Shown here: positions 1 through 13,400 of the stretch, one piece after another
How the letters are laid out: each line of letters starts with the position of its first letter
Position numbering within the stretch: the first letter of the stretch is position 1
NCBI GenBank assembly: GCA_030248195.1
Contig: JASAND010006583.1
Coordinates: 15,001-79,000 of the forward strand
DNA from: Trissonchulus latispiculum
Taxonomy: Eukaryota > Nematoda > Enoplea > Enoplida > Ironidae
Length of the DNA: 64,000 bases
Direction of reading: 5' to 3'
Made by a program: the position numbers and the translations under genes
The notes under the pieces: generated by a model
The model's input: only the letters and a program-made list of their open reading frames with translations
Told to the model about the DNA's origin: nothing
Database searches by the model: none

Positions 1-58
1 GTTTGAACCTAGGACCGTAAGATCTTTATTTGAACACGTTACCACTCGGCCATCGCGG
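1..58 (-). repeat. tRNA-like fragment (SINE head or tRNA pseudogene), cut by window start
   Basis: On the minus strand the stretch reads like the body of a tRNA: an A-box-like GATGGCCGAGTGGTAA and, at the window edge, a B-box-like GGTTCAAAC. The acceptor end lies outside the window. A Ser/Leu-type D arm is suggested, but the middle does not fold clearly. It could be a tRNA pseudogene or the head of a tRNA-derived SINE. Confidence 0.45.
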
Positions 59-529
59 AAAAGTATGGTAATATAAGAATAAACAGTTTCTGACATTTGA
101 TAATAAAGGTGTATCCCCAATAAACTCAACTCTCCAATTAATCAATTCTAATTCCTATGATTAGAGTTGCCTCAGTTTGCCAACCGCTTTTAGTTCACCC
201 TCCACTTAGTCAACTCTTCTATAATGAACCCTCAGTTGGTCAACTCTTTTTCGTTTCAATTAGTTTTCTCTGCCTTAATTTCTGTTAAATAAGTTAAATA
301 GATATATTTAAGTTTAAGCAATGTAGAAGATCCGGCAGGGATTGCACCGACGGAGAACATAAGTTTAAATTTTACTTTTTTTAAAGAAACAAATGTCGGT
401 TTTTGTGCTCAGGCGTGTCGGCTCATAATAATTGTTACATCTCCTGTCATATTTTTAGAAACATTTTCTGATTACTTGCTAATTTCCTTTAGAACTTTTC
501 CTTTTGTTTATTGTAATACAATTTTGCAG
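59..529. other. Intron-like AT-rich sequence without recognised genes
   Basis: This stretch precedes the first EGF exon. It contains loosely repeated 'caactc' motifs (about 125-250) and no convincing ORF. It ends in a pyrimidine-rich acceptor ending GCAG at 529. Confidence 0.4.
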
Positions 530-1022
530 AGGAATCAGACTGTGAACGATATATGTGCTTCCATACCGCAACGTGCGTGCCAATTGGCAATAGCTTTCAA
601 TGTACATGTGCTCCAGGAATGACTGGTATAAAGTGCGACATAGGTAAGGATGACGTGTTCACCAATCGTCAAACGTAGCAGAATATCCTGGTGGATTTTT
701 GTAAATAATTGGCAACATCTCCTGCTGATTGAATATATGTTAATATAATTGCAGATTTTATCGTATTATTAATACCTAAGAGACAGAACAAGAACTTGAA
801 ATGAATGTTCTGCGAATTGTGAGTTTGTCAAAGGAGCCAGCTCTTAAACGCGTTAACAACATGACATGTTTAGATATCGACGAGTGTGCCCAGCCTGAAA
901 ATGTAGACTTGTGTGATAAAGACATGAAGTCTTGTATCGATTATGAAGGAGGAATATCATGTGTCAATGATACAAAAGTTGTTGCTGCAGTATCGTTGCT
1001 GCAAAGGAACAATACTGTTGAG
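530..1022 (+). CDS. Two EGF-like exons of a DEG/ENaC channel gene (gene 1, 5' part in window)
   Basis: Exon 530-643 follows an AG acceptor and encodes a complete EGF-like module with six cysteines (…CERYMC…ATC…FQCTCAPGMTGIKC…), ending at a GTAAGG donor. Exon 874-1022 joins in phase (1 nt carried over) to give the calcium-binding-type start DIDEC, then C…C…C, then NDTKVVAAVSLLQRNNTVE, ending at a GTAATC donor. The next in-phase exon is at 7155 and leads into a DEG/ENaC extracellular domain, so these EGF modules most likely lie in the channel's extracellular loop. EGF modules usually mediate binding to other proteins or matrix. The start codon and first membrane segment are upstream of the window. 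Domain identity is seen directly; linkage to the channel is inferred from order, strand and matching phases across a 6.1-kb intron filled with repeats. Confidence 0.7.
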
Positions 1023-1028
1023 GTAATC

Positions 1029-2012
1029 TATATGTCGTATGAACATTGAATAACCATGCACTTGCGCAAATGCATGATTATCATATGCACTTGCTTAAGT
1101 GCATGGGTCGTTTATGCACTTGCGCAAATTCATAAACGTCCCATGCACTTAGTCAAATTCATACGACGTTCTATGAATTTAAGCAAATTCATATGCACTT
1201 GCTAAAATTCAAACGACGTTTTGTGAATTTGCGCAAATTCATATGCACTTCCTAAAATGCATAAAACACCCTTTGAAATTACTCAAATTCATTGGCACTT
1301 ATGCAGTAAACGGATACTTTTCTATATTTGTTCAGTTTATAAATTGGGGTCATATGTGTTAAGCTGTATTTAAAGGTTGAAATAAAGGTGATAGAAATTA
1401 TCTGAAATATAGGTGATAGGACTCTGACCTATTCTCAAAAAACAAAATTAATGTTTATTGTTCCAGTTGTTTGTGTTCAAACTAAAAATACTTATTTTAA
1501 AATAATTTATTAGCTCAAGCTAATTCTTTGTTTTCGTATGTGCAATGAACTAAAGCAAACTTAAATAATTCATAAAAGTTAAACAAATACTTTTAAGATT
1601 AAAGATTTTTAAAATCTAACTTTTATAATTTTTTGAATGGATATGGATTTTTGGATATGGATAATATCTGTGAAAGTTAAAGATGTAACTTACTATGCAT
1701 GTATGTTTGCGATGAGCTAAAGAATGGTAAAGTAATTTAAAGTTCCTTCAAATATACAAAAGTATCTGTTTACTGTATAAGTGCCAATGAATTTGATTGA
1801 TTTCATTGGACGTTTTATGAATGAATTGATTTTATGTATTTATTTTTTATTATTATTTATTTATTTTTTAATGAATTAATTTTATGAATGAATTGGCAAG
1901 TGCATATGAATTTGCACAAGTTCATAAAACGTCGTATGAATTTGATTAAGTGCATGGAATAATCATGCATTTGCGCAAGTGCATGGTCTTTCAATCTTCA
2001 TACGATATATAT
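1029..2012. mobile_element. Fold-back element with tandem palindromic CACTTGCGCAAGTG-type repeats
   Basis: The left arm (1029-1345) and right arm (about 1745-2012) are inverted copies; for example the block at 1291-1330 is mirrored at about 1750-1797. The terminus reads ATATGTCGTATGAACATTGA on the left, with its near-perfect inverse on the right. Inside each arm a roughly 30-bp unit containing CACTTGCGCAAATTCAT is repeated several times. No ORF was found. It begins within 10 bp of the donor of the 874-1022 exon. It resembles non-autonomous fold-back DNA transposons; the superfamily is unclear. Confidence 0.65.
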
Positions 2013-3609
2013 ATATTCTAAAATAGGTAGAATTTTTATTCTCCAAGCACCTACAGCTAAAATTTTGCCCATGTTAAGAAACAAAACACAAGTAGATCAA
2101 TATTATAACAAGATGAAATTTAAATCTTAAAGTGAATAGCTGACTAGTTGACATATTCCTGTTTTTGCTTTGCATGCATGAACTCAACTCAGCAACTCAA
2201 AAGTTCAGTTATCGCGCTAGCCACTTACGCATTGCTGCACTCTTTTTAGATTAAAGTTTCTATTCTTTGACAATGGTTTTTATTAGCTTTTTCACTGTAC
2301 CGTTAGATTAATAGTGTAACCCCTAGGTAGGCTTTGTGAACAGGAGACTGAGTGTATGAGAACAATGCGTTCTGACACTCCGTGCTACCTGTACTACCGA
2401 AGTTTATACACTAACATAGCGTAGGCCGTTACAGCTGGGATACGAAGGATATGGATAGTAATAGCATTATAATAATAGTTATCAAAAAAGTTCAATATTC
2501 TCGGCTGACATTGATAAAGGCGGTTGATAGAGTCAGCCATATGTGGCATGTCGCGTTTGTCACAACATCAACATGACGAGTTCAGGACAAAATTTGTCGT
2601 GCGACAAACTGTCTTGTGTCGTAAGGAATTAAAAACCTTTTAACATTTGTGACATGTAGCTTGCATCTTAGCATAGATGAAATATAGGCATCGGATGAAG
2701 GGTTGCACTGAAATATCCTGCAACAGGATATCAGCCTGTGAACACATTGGCGACTGCGACGTACGGCATATCAGAAATAATTTGCTAATTGAGCTGTTGT
2801 AGAGATTTGGGAGAGTTATCTCGAATTAAATGGAAGATTGCAAGATCTGAGTGTGTGTTTGTCCGACTTAAATCACCCGACTGCCTTACCAATTGCTTCA
2901 AAATGGGGGAAAACTATTAACTGACACGGTTTTATTCTTCCAACAAATCCAAAGAAAATAGACAAAATAGCTTTTCCAATAGAATACAGGCACCAGCCTT
3001 TACATCAAGAACACGACAAAAAATTATGCAAACCTTGACTCTGGACAATGACAAACTAATGCGTCTTTCAAATGTTTCGTCAACGGCCGTTAACGAGTTT
3101 AGAAGATTCTGTGCCATTAACGAACCGACATTCTGTGAAAGGCCGTTAAAGGAACGGCTTAAATTCTAAATAATTTAAAGAGAAAGTAAGTTAGCACGAG
3201 CATAAATTCTCAGAATGTTAGTTAAGAGATGGCACAAATTCACAGAAAGGCCGTTGGCTGCTTAGCACACTTTCTGAGAAAGTACGTTCGTTAGTGCAGC
3301 AACAAACGCAAATCAACTTAAATTCTCATTAGCTATGTTATATTTGAAAATGCGCGCAAATACACGAAACAAACTGGAAACATCATTTTATAAGTATTTG
3401 GCTGACAAATACTTCAGAAACAATAGTAAAAAATTAATTAATTTAATTAATTAACTTAATTATTTACTAATCAATTTAATTAATTAATTTAATTATTAAC
3501 TAATTAATTTAATTAATTTAATTAATCAATTAATTAATTAAATTCAACGAGCACACACAACACACGACTAAATTTATTCTTTATTACACAAGACAATGCA
3601 AATATCCAG
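2013..3609. other. Intron of gene 1, no gene seen; AT-rich palindromic tract at 3427-3542
   Basis: No coding exon is recognised. A tract of TTAATTAA-type palindromes runs from about 3427 to 3542. Short copies of an 'aaaggccgttaa' motif recur at about 3080-3260. Confidence 0.4.
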
Positions 3610-4671
3610 TTTCAATTTCAACAAAATTTTTGTTGTTACTAATATTTTGGCAAAACCGCACCATTTCTGCTTATTTTTCCTTTAAATCTTGCTAACATAT
3701 ATATAACTACTGTAGAGCTGCAGCATAAAACTTATGGGTTTCATCTGCAACAAAAGGGCTTGTCTCAATTTCAACAAAATTTTTGTTGTTCCCAATAATT
3801 TGGCAAAACCGCACCATTTCTGCTTATTTTCCCTTTAAATCTTGCTAACATATATATAACTACTGTAGAGCTGCAGCATAAAACTTATGGGTTTCATCTG
3901 GAACAGTATAGGCCTGGTCTCAATTTCAACAAAATTTTTGTTGTTCCCAATAATTTGGCAAAACCGCACCATTTCTGCTTATTTTCCCTTTAAATCTTGC
4001 TAACATATATATAACTACTGTAGAGCTGCAGCATAAAACTTATGGGTTTCATCTGGAACAGTATAGGCCTGGTCTCAATTTCAACAAAATTTTTGTTGTT
4101 CCCAATAATTTGGCAAAACCGCACCATTTCTGTTTATTTTCCCTTTAAATCTTGCTAACATATATATAACTACTGTAGAGCTGCAGCATAAAACTTATGG
4201 GTTTCATCTGGAACAGTATAGGCCTGGTCTCAATTTCAACAAAATTTTTGTTGTTCCCTATAATTTGGCAAAACCGCACCATTTCTGCTTATTTTCCCTT
4301 TAAATCTTGCTAACATATATATAACTACTGTAGAGCTGCAGCATAAAACTTATGGGTTTCATCTGCAACAGTATAGGGCTTGTCTCAATTTCAACAAAAT
4401 TTTTGTTGTTCCCAATAATTTGGCAAAACCACTCCATTTCTGCTTGTTTTCCCCCTAGATCTTGCTAACGTATATATAACTACTGCAGAGTTGCAACATA
4501 AAACTTATGGGTTTTATCTAGAACTACAGAGCTGGTCCCAATTTCAACAAAAATTGTTGTTGTTACCAATAATTTGGCAAAACCACTCCATTTGTGCTTA
4601 TTTTCCCCTTAGATCTTGCTAACGTATATATAGCTACTGCAGAGCTGCAGCATAAAACTTATGGGTTTCAT
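3610..4671. repeat. Seven-copy tandem satellite, period about 155 bp
   Basis: Units begin near 3613, 3766, 3921, 4076, 4231, 4386 and 4539 with CAATTTCAACAAAATTTTTG and end in ACTTATGGGTTTCAT. The spacing is 153-155 bp. The middle units are nearly identical and the outer ones more diverged, as expected from unequal exchange. No reading frame runs across units. Confidence 0.9.
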
Positions 4672-5085
4672 TTGGCTGTCAAGGCAATGTCGACGTTCTT
4701 CGCATTAAAACTCAATTTATTTTAAAAACCACGTATATATTTAAATTAAAAAGTAATTATATGTATTTCAATTTAATTGGATCTATAAAATCAAATCTAT
4801 TCAATCAGATCTATTTTATTTTGGATATGGTCCCTAATTTTGCGGCATTCCTTTCAATTTCAAAACATAGATCTCATTCAAAGATTCCATGTTCCTTCCG
4901 TGTCAACACAGATTAAGAAGCATTAAAAAGCATTAAGAAAATGGGAAATTAGGAAATTTGGCGGCAAAGTAATGCTCCCCCAACGCGTACCCAAGACTAC
5001 CGCCCGCAACAATCATCTGACTCTAACTGAACTGAAACTTTTGCATTCGCTCCTTTATACTTCGCAATTAGCTAGTCAAGGAAAC
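4672..5085. other. Intron sequence, nothing recognised
   Basis: AT-rich sequence between the satellite and the short terminal direct repeat at 5086. No gene-like reading frame and no clear repeat seen. Confidence 0.3.
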
Positions 5086-7100
5086 GACTGTACACAAAAC
5101 CTTGCATTTAGCGGTTGCGCAAAATTTCATTAATTTGAATAGAAATCGAAAGAAATAACGAATATTTTCACAGAATACCCCCTCTTTTGAAACGCGCGAC
5201 CCCGCCGCGACCTAAGTGCTCAAGGGTTAGTAATAAGACACAATTAACCTACGTACCCTACCTACTAGTATAGATAAAGCGCGTTTTAGGAAGACAACGG
5301 CAAAAATAGCGATTTGCGTATCCCTCAGCCCCGGGTTCCTGTGGACACTACTCGGGCCCCACACAACACATACATATAGGGGATTCCGAGACACAAATAA
5401 AGATACTCCGGAACATACCGGGACACACTTACTAACATGTACACGGAATACACCGACTACACATAAACGAAATACGGCTTGGGACACCCTTCAGCCACGA
5501 CAAGATCACACGAAACAAAAGAGAAGGTACTCCGGGAGACCCCATCCCAATTTTGTACCCACTGCGGAAGACACTATACCGGACCAACAATGTACATTTA
5601 CAAAATACATAACGGTACTCCGGGATTGTATACGACAAAGCAAACGTACAAAAAAGCCTACATAATACTCACTACCGGTGCAAGAGCAAGAAACGGTACA
5701 AAGACAGAAATTTGTTCTCCCGTGGATCTTATATACATTAGAAAAACTCTTCCGGGAGAGGTGAGTAATGGGGGAATACAACATGGGCTAATACAACAAA
5801 TAATACAATACAATACAATAATACAATACAACAATACTACATGGGCTAATACAACTGCGGGAAAGGTTTCACACAATTACACAGTGCTACGCATAAGTCA
5901 ACCACATAGCAACAATAGATAGTGCAGGTTCCGGGAGAGCCTCCACCGCAGCAAACAACAACGATGCAACCGCGAATCAAAATGAATGTCAGCAAATGTA
6001 AAGCAATCAAACATATTGCATACAGAATTAGCTGTACCAGTATCATTGAATAATTTTGAGGTTATATTATTGCAGTACAAAAGAAAATTTGAAAACAACC
6101 GCGAAAAATTTGCATTGAAAAGAAACAACACCAGATTAGTAAAGACAGAAAAGATACCCAAAAGAAACTAAACGGGAATAAAATGCGACAAAAATATAGG
6201 ACAGCTATACTGAACTAGGGAGCACCAACCCTACCCTTGAAAAGCTCTAGGAAAACCGAAGAAGAGTAAAAGGAAATTAGAAAAATTTAAATAGTAATTT
6301 TACCCACGGACGAAACCCCAAACAAAATCTCCCCCCACCACGGTTAAAGCTAAATCCTAAAGCTAATACAAATGGAATGACATTAACACAACACAAAAGT
6401 TAGGCAAAAAGGGAAAAGGGGGGAGGGAGAGCGGACGAGGAGGGGACAGAACCGGAAAACACAGCAACAATCACAAATATTGACTTAAATAGTTCAGGTT
6501 TGCAAATCATAGGCCGAGGAGACTGCCGGACACCAGTACCGGGGGAAGACCCCACAAGCAAGAACGGACCAATCTTCCGAAAGAGGAGCGGGCGCCCCAC
6601 GGCGCAAGCAGCTCCCAACTGGATAAGAACCACCATCACCTTACCAGAATTACCAGAACCAGGCCTACCACCTGATCTAATCCGCAAGGGCCAATCACCA
6701 TTCACAGGGGGGGGGCAAAATCATCATAAAGTATGGAACAATTGCACAAAAAGGGGACACTCGCTGCAAGAAAGGGACTGGGAGGGAGGGAAGGGAAAAG
6801 TAAGTAATACTAATAGCAAAACAACAAACAAACTAGTAAAATCAATAGTCACAAAACTAAAGTAATATAATATAAGGCACAAAAGCCAGCCATACTTATA
6901 GGCGCGAAGGCCACAATGACAAAATATAATAGGCCCGATTAATTTAGAGAGAGGGGGCACAGATCCACGGTAGCCGCTGCACGGACAGACGTCCAAACGA
7001 CCGGCAGGCACCGACTGTACACAAAACCTTGCATTTAGCGGTTGAGCAAAAATTCATTAATTTGAATAGAAATCGAAAGAAATAACGAATATTTTCACAC
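5086..7100. mobile_element. Short-LTR retroelement-like block flanked by about 88-bp direct repeats
   Basis: Sequence starting TGTACACAAAACCTTGCATT and ending ATATTTTCACA occurs at about 5088-5175 and again at about 7012-7100 in the same orientation, with only a few differences. TG…CA borders and direct orientation fit very small LTRs, as in TRIM- or LARD-like elements. The internal about 1.8 kb has an open frame at 6500-6865 with a degenerate zinc-knuckle-like stretch (WNNCTKRGHSLQERD). Another open frame lies at 5479-5922 and is not recognised. No matching target duplication was found, so the class is tentative. Confidence 0.5.
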
Positions 7101-7154
7101 TGCTAGCTGTCAACAGTCACAAATCTATACATGCATGTTTTTTTTGTTCTTTAG

Positions 7155-8978
7155 ACTATTGAAGAAGAAGTTCTAGTTAGCTCGTCTCGTGAGCTACTTG
7201 GAGCTCTTGTCGGCAATTTAAATTCTTCTGTACTATCAAGCGCTGGATATAGTTTAGCAAGCATTGTTCATCAGTGTTCATTCAGTAATAAACCGCATTC
7301 CTGCAACAAGTAAATAATACATTCTAGTTCATATTCAAACAATTATCCATGGTTTAAATTATGAAGTGTGTTCTATTCGTAATAATCTAGTGTTTCGTAT
7401 ATAGTGTATTACTATTATGACACACTACTACGTTAGAAACAATAACTAGTTAATTGAGTAGGCAACTCCTTAATTTGGAACAATAATAGCTGTAGTCTGT
7501 ATATATACCAATAGTAACAGTATTTGCCGCTCCCTGCGACTTTGTTGCTACCTGTGATCACTCAGAGGAAGCCGTTGAGATGAACACCTATTATTAGTGT
7601 AGAGCATTCTAGGAGTATTGAAAGATTTTAAGTTCTTCGAAGAGTTCTTCTAATCCAATCGATGGTAAGCTGATGTGATAAATTAGTCTTTGATTGGGTG
7701 GAGGGAAAGCCGACACCCGACTGCGTCTATATAAGCGGCCTCTACGTATTCCAGAATGTTCGCCGGCTATCTCCATGATATGTACTACGGCAACTGCTAC
7801 ATAATGAATGAAGACATCGACGCTGCATGGACATCTTCTGCTGCTGGTCCTGAACATGGTATGCTGGAAATTTTTGTGTGCTTCTGATAATACGGTTAAG
7901 CCTTTTATACAATATGACTAATTACAAGCATTTCGCAATAGATAGCTGCACAGATACGTATTAAGACACATACATCAACAACCAAACGCGAATACTTGAA
8001 CCTACTTGAAGCTGAAGCTTGAAGAATGAAGCATGAAGCTACTTGAATTAAGGCTATTTAAAATTGCCTTTTACATGTTCAGGATTGCATTTAACGCTAA
8101 TGCTAAGCCCAGAGGACTATTTATCAGTATCATATACTACAGGGGCGCGAGTGGCAATCAGACCAGTAGGCTCACAACTGTTTATGGATCGTGACGGATT
8201 TTTTGCCCCTCCAGGATACACAACCAGTTTTGATCTTCAATACGTATTTATAGCTAATTAGTATAATAATATGCAAGTTTAAAATGTAATTGTTATAACT
8301 ACGCCAAAACCCGTTCATTGCGTCAAATATGTAAAGTGAAGGAAATGTCTGTTTTCACTGAATTCATTGTTTTCGCAGCTTATTTGTATCTGCGAAAGCT
8401 TTATCCTTCTGGAACTCAAACTCAAAGAATTTGAATGAACAATTTGGGATTGTGTTTGTTTAAGAAAAAAGTTGCACTTCTTCGCGGAAGAGATAGACTT
8501 TGCGTTGATTCAACCAATCAAGATAGATTCAGCTATTTTACTAAAACTTATCGAATCTTGGTGAGTTATTTCGCGGAGAAAGGGAGTGCGAATAAAAATG
8601 AGCAAAATTAAAGATGGAAACGTTTTGAACGTTTTGAAACCTGTGGGTGCATTGCGTGCCTATCAAGTTAGCGAAACATTCTGTCTCTTTCATTCAACTC
8701 ACTGATTTGTAAATACACCAAAAAGGAAATATTTGTCTTCGTTAGATTCGTTAGCAGGAAATGGACACTTGCTTGGACACTTACAGTTAAAAGTTCAGAT
8801 TCTTATAGCTATTTTCATACATAAATCATACTTAACTCATTGATATGGCTGTTGCTTAGGTTTCAGTCATGCGAAAAATCGGCAGAGCAGGACTATTACT
8901 GGAAGGCTTGTCACTGCGCTCATCCAAGCTATCCCCTTCCTATGCCATCTGCAAGCTATTGCAAGTCAAATGAAGAAA
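7155..8978 (+). CDS. DEG/ENaC sodium channel extracellular domain, five exons (gene 1, middle)
   Basis: Exons at 7155-7309, 7755-7858, 8083-8243, 8465-8560 and 8867-8978 have GT-AG borders and keep one frame when joined. They give the canonical degenerin/ENaC order: VHQCSF (first conserved Cys), YYGNCYIMN (the G-x-CYxFN motif), GLHLTLMLSPEDY, TTGARVAIRPVG, FFAPPGYTTSFDL (the pre-β-ball 'PG' segment), LLRGRDRLCVDS, YFTKTYRIL, then SCEK…KACHCAHPSYPLPMPSASYC, which matches the Cys-rich CxCxxPxYPxP region. DEG/ENaC proteins are trimeric sodium-selective channels in the plasma membrane, gated by protons, peptides or force. Gating of this one cannot be told. Identity is strong from motif order; exon edges are by eye. 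Confidence 0.85.
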
Positions 8979-9386
8979 GTGCGTTAATTTTCATTCAGTT
9001 TATTTAGAGCAACAAACCGATATGACTTTTTGCAAGTGTCAAACATCAGTACTTCTGTGTAAAGGAATTTCAGACAATAACAATGACATTTGAGTTCACT
9101 AACATAACGAGATTTCGTCGATTAGGCAAGTGAAAGGCAAGCAGGTTACCTTTATGGAAAAGACGTTCACCCTCAGCTTTCAGTCAAATTGCTATATATA
9201 TGCCTACCAGAGAGCTAAAGCTGTTAGGCTGAAAATTGAGCGTGGTTTTACACGTCTAAACCTAAGCCATTTTTAAGCATAAGTTCAGGCTAATTAATTA
9301 AGCTAATAAGGAGTTGAGAAAATTGTTACCTCGCACAGGCAATGATGTATACGTGTATATTCATTTATTTATTTATTTATTGTATC

Positions 9387-9454
<68 letters not shown>

Positions 9455-10497
9455 AATATAGACATCTTACCTAGCACTTATTCGCAATGCAATGCAATGA
9501 CACCTATTGTTTAATATGTGCCTATATGGCACCCTAATTCCTATTCTCAAGCCTCTAAATCACACGCGAATACAAAACCCCAGTGAACTAACTGCATCAA
9601 CTTTAGGAAATAATACCCATCGTTTAATATTGGAAAGTCGATAGAGTCATTACAATCAACATTCTGTAGATATAAATGGGATGGGATATCCTTTGAAAAA
9701 TCCAAATGCTGTATCTGACGCACAACAAATGGATAGCATAGTTTGAAAAAAGTAATTTTGAAATGGATTGCTTCATTGCGACGATTCATTACCTTTACGG
9801 TTCTTGTATTTAAACTCAACTCTTAGGTGAAGCCTTGTTTAAAGTTTGAAGTTTGCTGTGACAGTTGCGAATTATTAAATAGTTCTATTTAGTACGCTGC
9901 CTACTCAACAATGCCAACAATGCCAGAAATATTTCGTCGGTCAGTGCGTGCCCAGAAGCTTGCATGTCAGTAAGACTAACTGTCTTATGTTTACCTTACA
10001 GCTTGTTAGTTAAGAACGGTTTTAGAGATACGTTTTGACCATACATTAACATAGGGTCGGGTCTTGGGGGGGCTTGTCTCCAAAAAATTTTGAGGGGGCT
10101 TGTACCTTGAACAAAAATTTTCATTGGGGCTTGTACCTCTAGAATAATTTGTAAAAGTTTTAGAAAAATTAACGCTAATTTTATAAAAATTAACAAGTTT
10201 TTGTCAAAATTTGTAGAAACATTCAATTTTTGCAAACAATTTCAAAATTTCGCCGAAAAGTTAAACATGTAGACAAAAAATTCCGGCGAAGCCGGAAATT
10301 TTTTGAAATTTTACTGTAAAAGCAAATTTTTTCCGGCTATTTTTGGTTACCCCTTGTCCCCGACGGCGATAGGGCTTGTACCTTGTCCGGGTTGGGGGGG
10401 GGCTTGGACCCCCAGCCCCCCCCCGCGTTAACCTAGTTTTTTTATTGAAAACTTTTGTGCTATTGTTTCGAAAACACGTGTTCTTATTTTAGTTCAG
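8979..10497. other. Intron with TA microsatellite (9391-9450) and G-rich block (10020-10440)
   Basis: A run of about 30 TA units follows a short TTTA tract at 9363-9380. At about 10045-10435 a G-rich segment repeats 'ggggcttgtacct' and ends in a poly-C run. It may be an old element, but no clean termini were found. No exon seen. Confidence 0.5.
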
Positions 10498-13400
10498 AAT
10501 CCTACAATGTTGTGATCACTAGCCTGAAATATCCTGCTAATTCAATTCCGGTAATTTATTGGCATGGCTATGTAAAGAAATGGTGAATGCACATGTGTAC
10601 AAGTACAAGAGCACTGCGGGACTGATCAGGCTGGAATGCTAGGCATTTGTAGTAATAAAGCAATTATACAGCCGGTTGCATGGATTGTCGAGACAATTTC
10701 ATCCTAACAGCGTGACAAGTTTAGGCAATGATACGTTTTGTTACCTAAATTTGCAAACCCTTTTTCAGCTACCTAAATGCAACAACACTGATCTTTGTGT
10801 AGAAACCTTAAGGTATGAAATAAGCAGAATAATTTTACTTGTGTGGTTTGTCCTTGTACCTGCCAAAATTTGACGCGATTTACATTTCACAATAAAATTT
10901 CGCACTTGATTATATCATTTAAAAGTAAGTCTTATTCAAATATAGTAATGATTTTGCATAGCACATCATTTTACTTTAATGATGGATAGCTTTTAGAAAA
11001 GATACGGCCAGCATATTCATATATTTTTCCCGAATGCAGTTCCTTTACTACAGTGAAAGATTTCGTACATCGGTAAACACCTACATATGCAAATATATCA
11101 TCAATGTATTGCCATAAACCTTAATTAGTTTTAATGTTATGGTCTATTAGCTAAGGAACAATTTTTCTGAGAATAAAGCTTGCAAAAAGTGAAAATAAAT
11201 GTCAAGTTAGGTGTCTCATTGTAAAGTCGTCCATTTGATAAGAAAGAATCAGCTAATTGCAAAGCAATGCAAAGCAAACAGGATAAGTTCAGTATCTGTA
11301 TCAGGTGTGCGATCGCGCAGCAAATCTGCGGTGCCCAATCATGTGTTCGTATTTCTTTTGTTCGTAATTATTTGTTCGAAATTAATTTGTTCGCATTTGT
11401 TCGTACTTTATTTGTTCGCAAATACAAATTGATTCATTTTATCGTAATCCTACAGAATTGCGACAACATTGATGAGTACAATAGAAAGGAACTAACTCAT
11501 ATTTTAAAAAATTTTGTTCCTTGAAATAGAAGCAGGAGTTTGTTCAAGTATGGGAAAGTGTTACTGTGGTAGACAGATAGCGAAGTTAGACACTTCTAGA
11601 AGTGTCTAGTCATTTTAGACACTTCGCAAAGTGCCTAGACACATTGCGAAAATTTTGTCAGAGTAACGTTTTTCTGCAATGTGTCTAGGCACTTCGCGAA
11701 GTGTCTGACCTTCATTAGACACATGCAGAAAATGTCATTTGTCATGAACTATATGACTCCAATGAATTTATTTTGACACAACTGTGACACAACAATATTT
11801 AGTTTTTACATATTTTACTGGATATTCTTACATATGGATATGCATACTTACTCTATTGTAACAAAGTCAAAACAACAAGACTAAATTAATTAAATTAGCA
11901 ATTAGTATTTTTTATTTTTTCAGAAAGTGAAAAATTTCAAAAATGTTCCAAATTTATTATTGAAATTTAGTATGAAGTTTCTAGGTTGCAATCACAAAAA
12001 TTGCGTCAATGAATTCAAGAGATTTGACATTAATTTTGAGCACCAACCAACAACCAACTGCGACAACATCTGAAATGATATATATCTTTTAGTACTTTTT
12101 CACGAATCAAGACATGCGCATAAGCATACATACAGATTATAAAGTGATAACGTTAAAATTAGAAGGATATCCATCGCGAAGTGCCTAAACACATTGCAGA
12201 AAAACGTTACTCTGACAAAATTTTCGCAATGTGTCTAGGCACTTTGCGAAGTGTCTAAAATGACTAGACACTTCTAGAAGTGTCCAACTTCGCTATCTGT
12301 CTACCACATTACTATTGACTACTACAGTCTGTCTGCGTATTAGTGTCAGTATCAGTGCCGCATACTGATCTTTTCCAGAAATCTTTGACCTCGGATGCTA
12401 CTTTGATTTAAACCTTCAGCCTAATCTGATTTTTCATGGCGGCAAAGCTCAGCCATTGGACAGTTCCTGGCGGGTAGCCGAGCTTAGGCCGATTTTTCGG
12501 AAGGCCGTCACTTGCCCCCACGAAACTTGCCCCCACGACAGTTGCCCCCACGTCACTTGCCCCCACGTCACTTGCCTCTCCGCGACACTTGGCCCCAGCG
12601 ATAGTTGCCCCCAAATTTAGAATTTTGTTTTGTAGTACTGTTTGTTCTGTTTTCGGATGTAGTTATTGGATTAAACGTTGATTTGCAAACATGGAGCTGT
12701 GTTATAACAGATAACAAATATAACAGCAAACCTAAGGGAGGGTCTACTTTTGGGGTCAATTTTTCTACTTTCTCTGATCTCGCTGATTTTTACATACTTT
12801 AACTGATTTTTAAAATAAAGGTCGTTAGCCTTTCGATTAGTGAGTAATTTTACCTCACAATTGAGGTCTTATTTCACCTCAGAGTTGCCAAAAAAATTCT
12901 GAGTCAAAGGTGGAGTGTACTGTTAATATAACTTTTGTAATTTTGTAATATACTGTTTGTGTCTTTTTGGCTTTTGATGAAAAGGATTAAATTAATACAT
13001 GCTTACATGTCTGTATTCAACACTAATCAAATAACTACATCCGAAAACAGTACTGCAAAACAAAACAAAATTCTAAATTTGAGGGCAACTGTCGCTGGGG
13101 CCAAATGTCGCGGAGAGGCAACTGTCGTGGGGGCAAGTTTCGTGGGGGCAAATGTCATAGATCCCGATTTTTCTGGTCAACATTAACCTTGGCCAGTCTT
13201 TCCGAAGGGAAAGAATAACTCAGGACTAGTTTGAGACGCCGGATTGCGACGTAGCGACGAAAACGCTGAAATATAAATCCTAAACTGCTTCTTAAATTCT
13301 TGTAGTCTCCACACAGTTTCCATAAATCAGAGAAAAATATGCAAAGTTAAGCAGATTTGTATTTAGAAACAAGTGACATGTAAAAAGACAAACGAAGAGT

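Noticed and set aside
11456..11524. Possible channel exon NCDNIDEYNRKELTHILKNFV
   Set aside because: It follows a plausible acceptor but is out of phase with the exon ending at 10812, and the 13724 exon fits that phase. Kept only as a possible duplicated exon.
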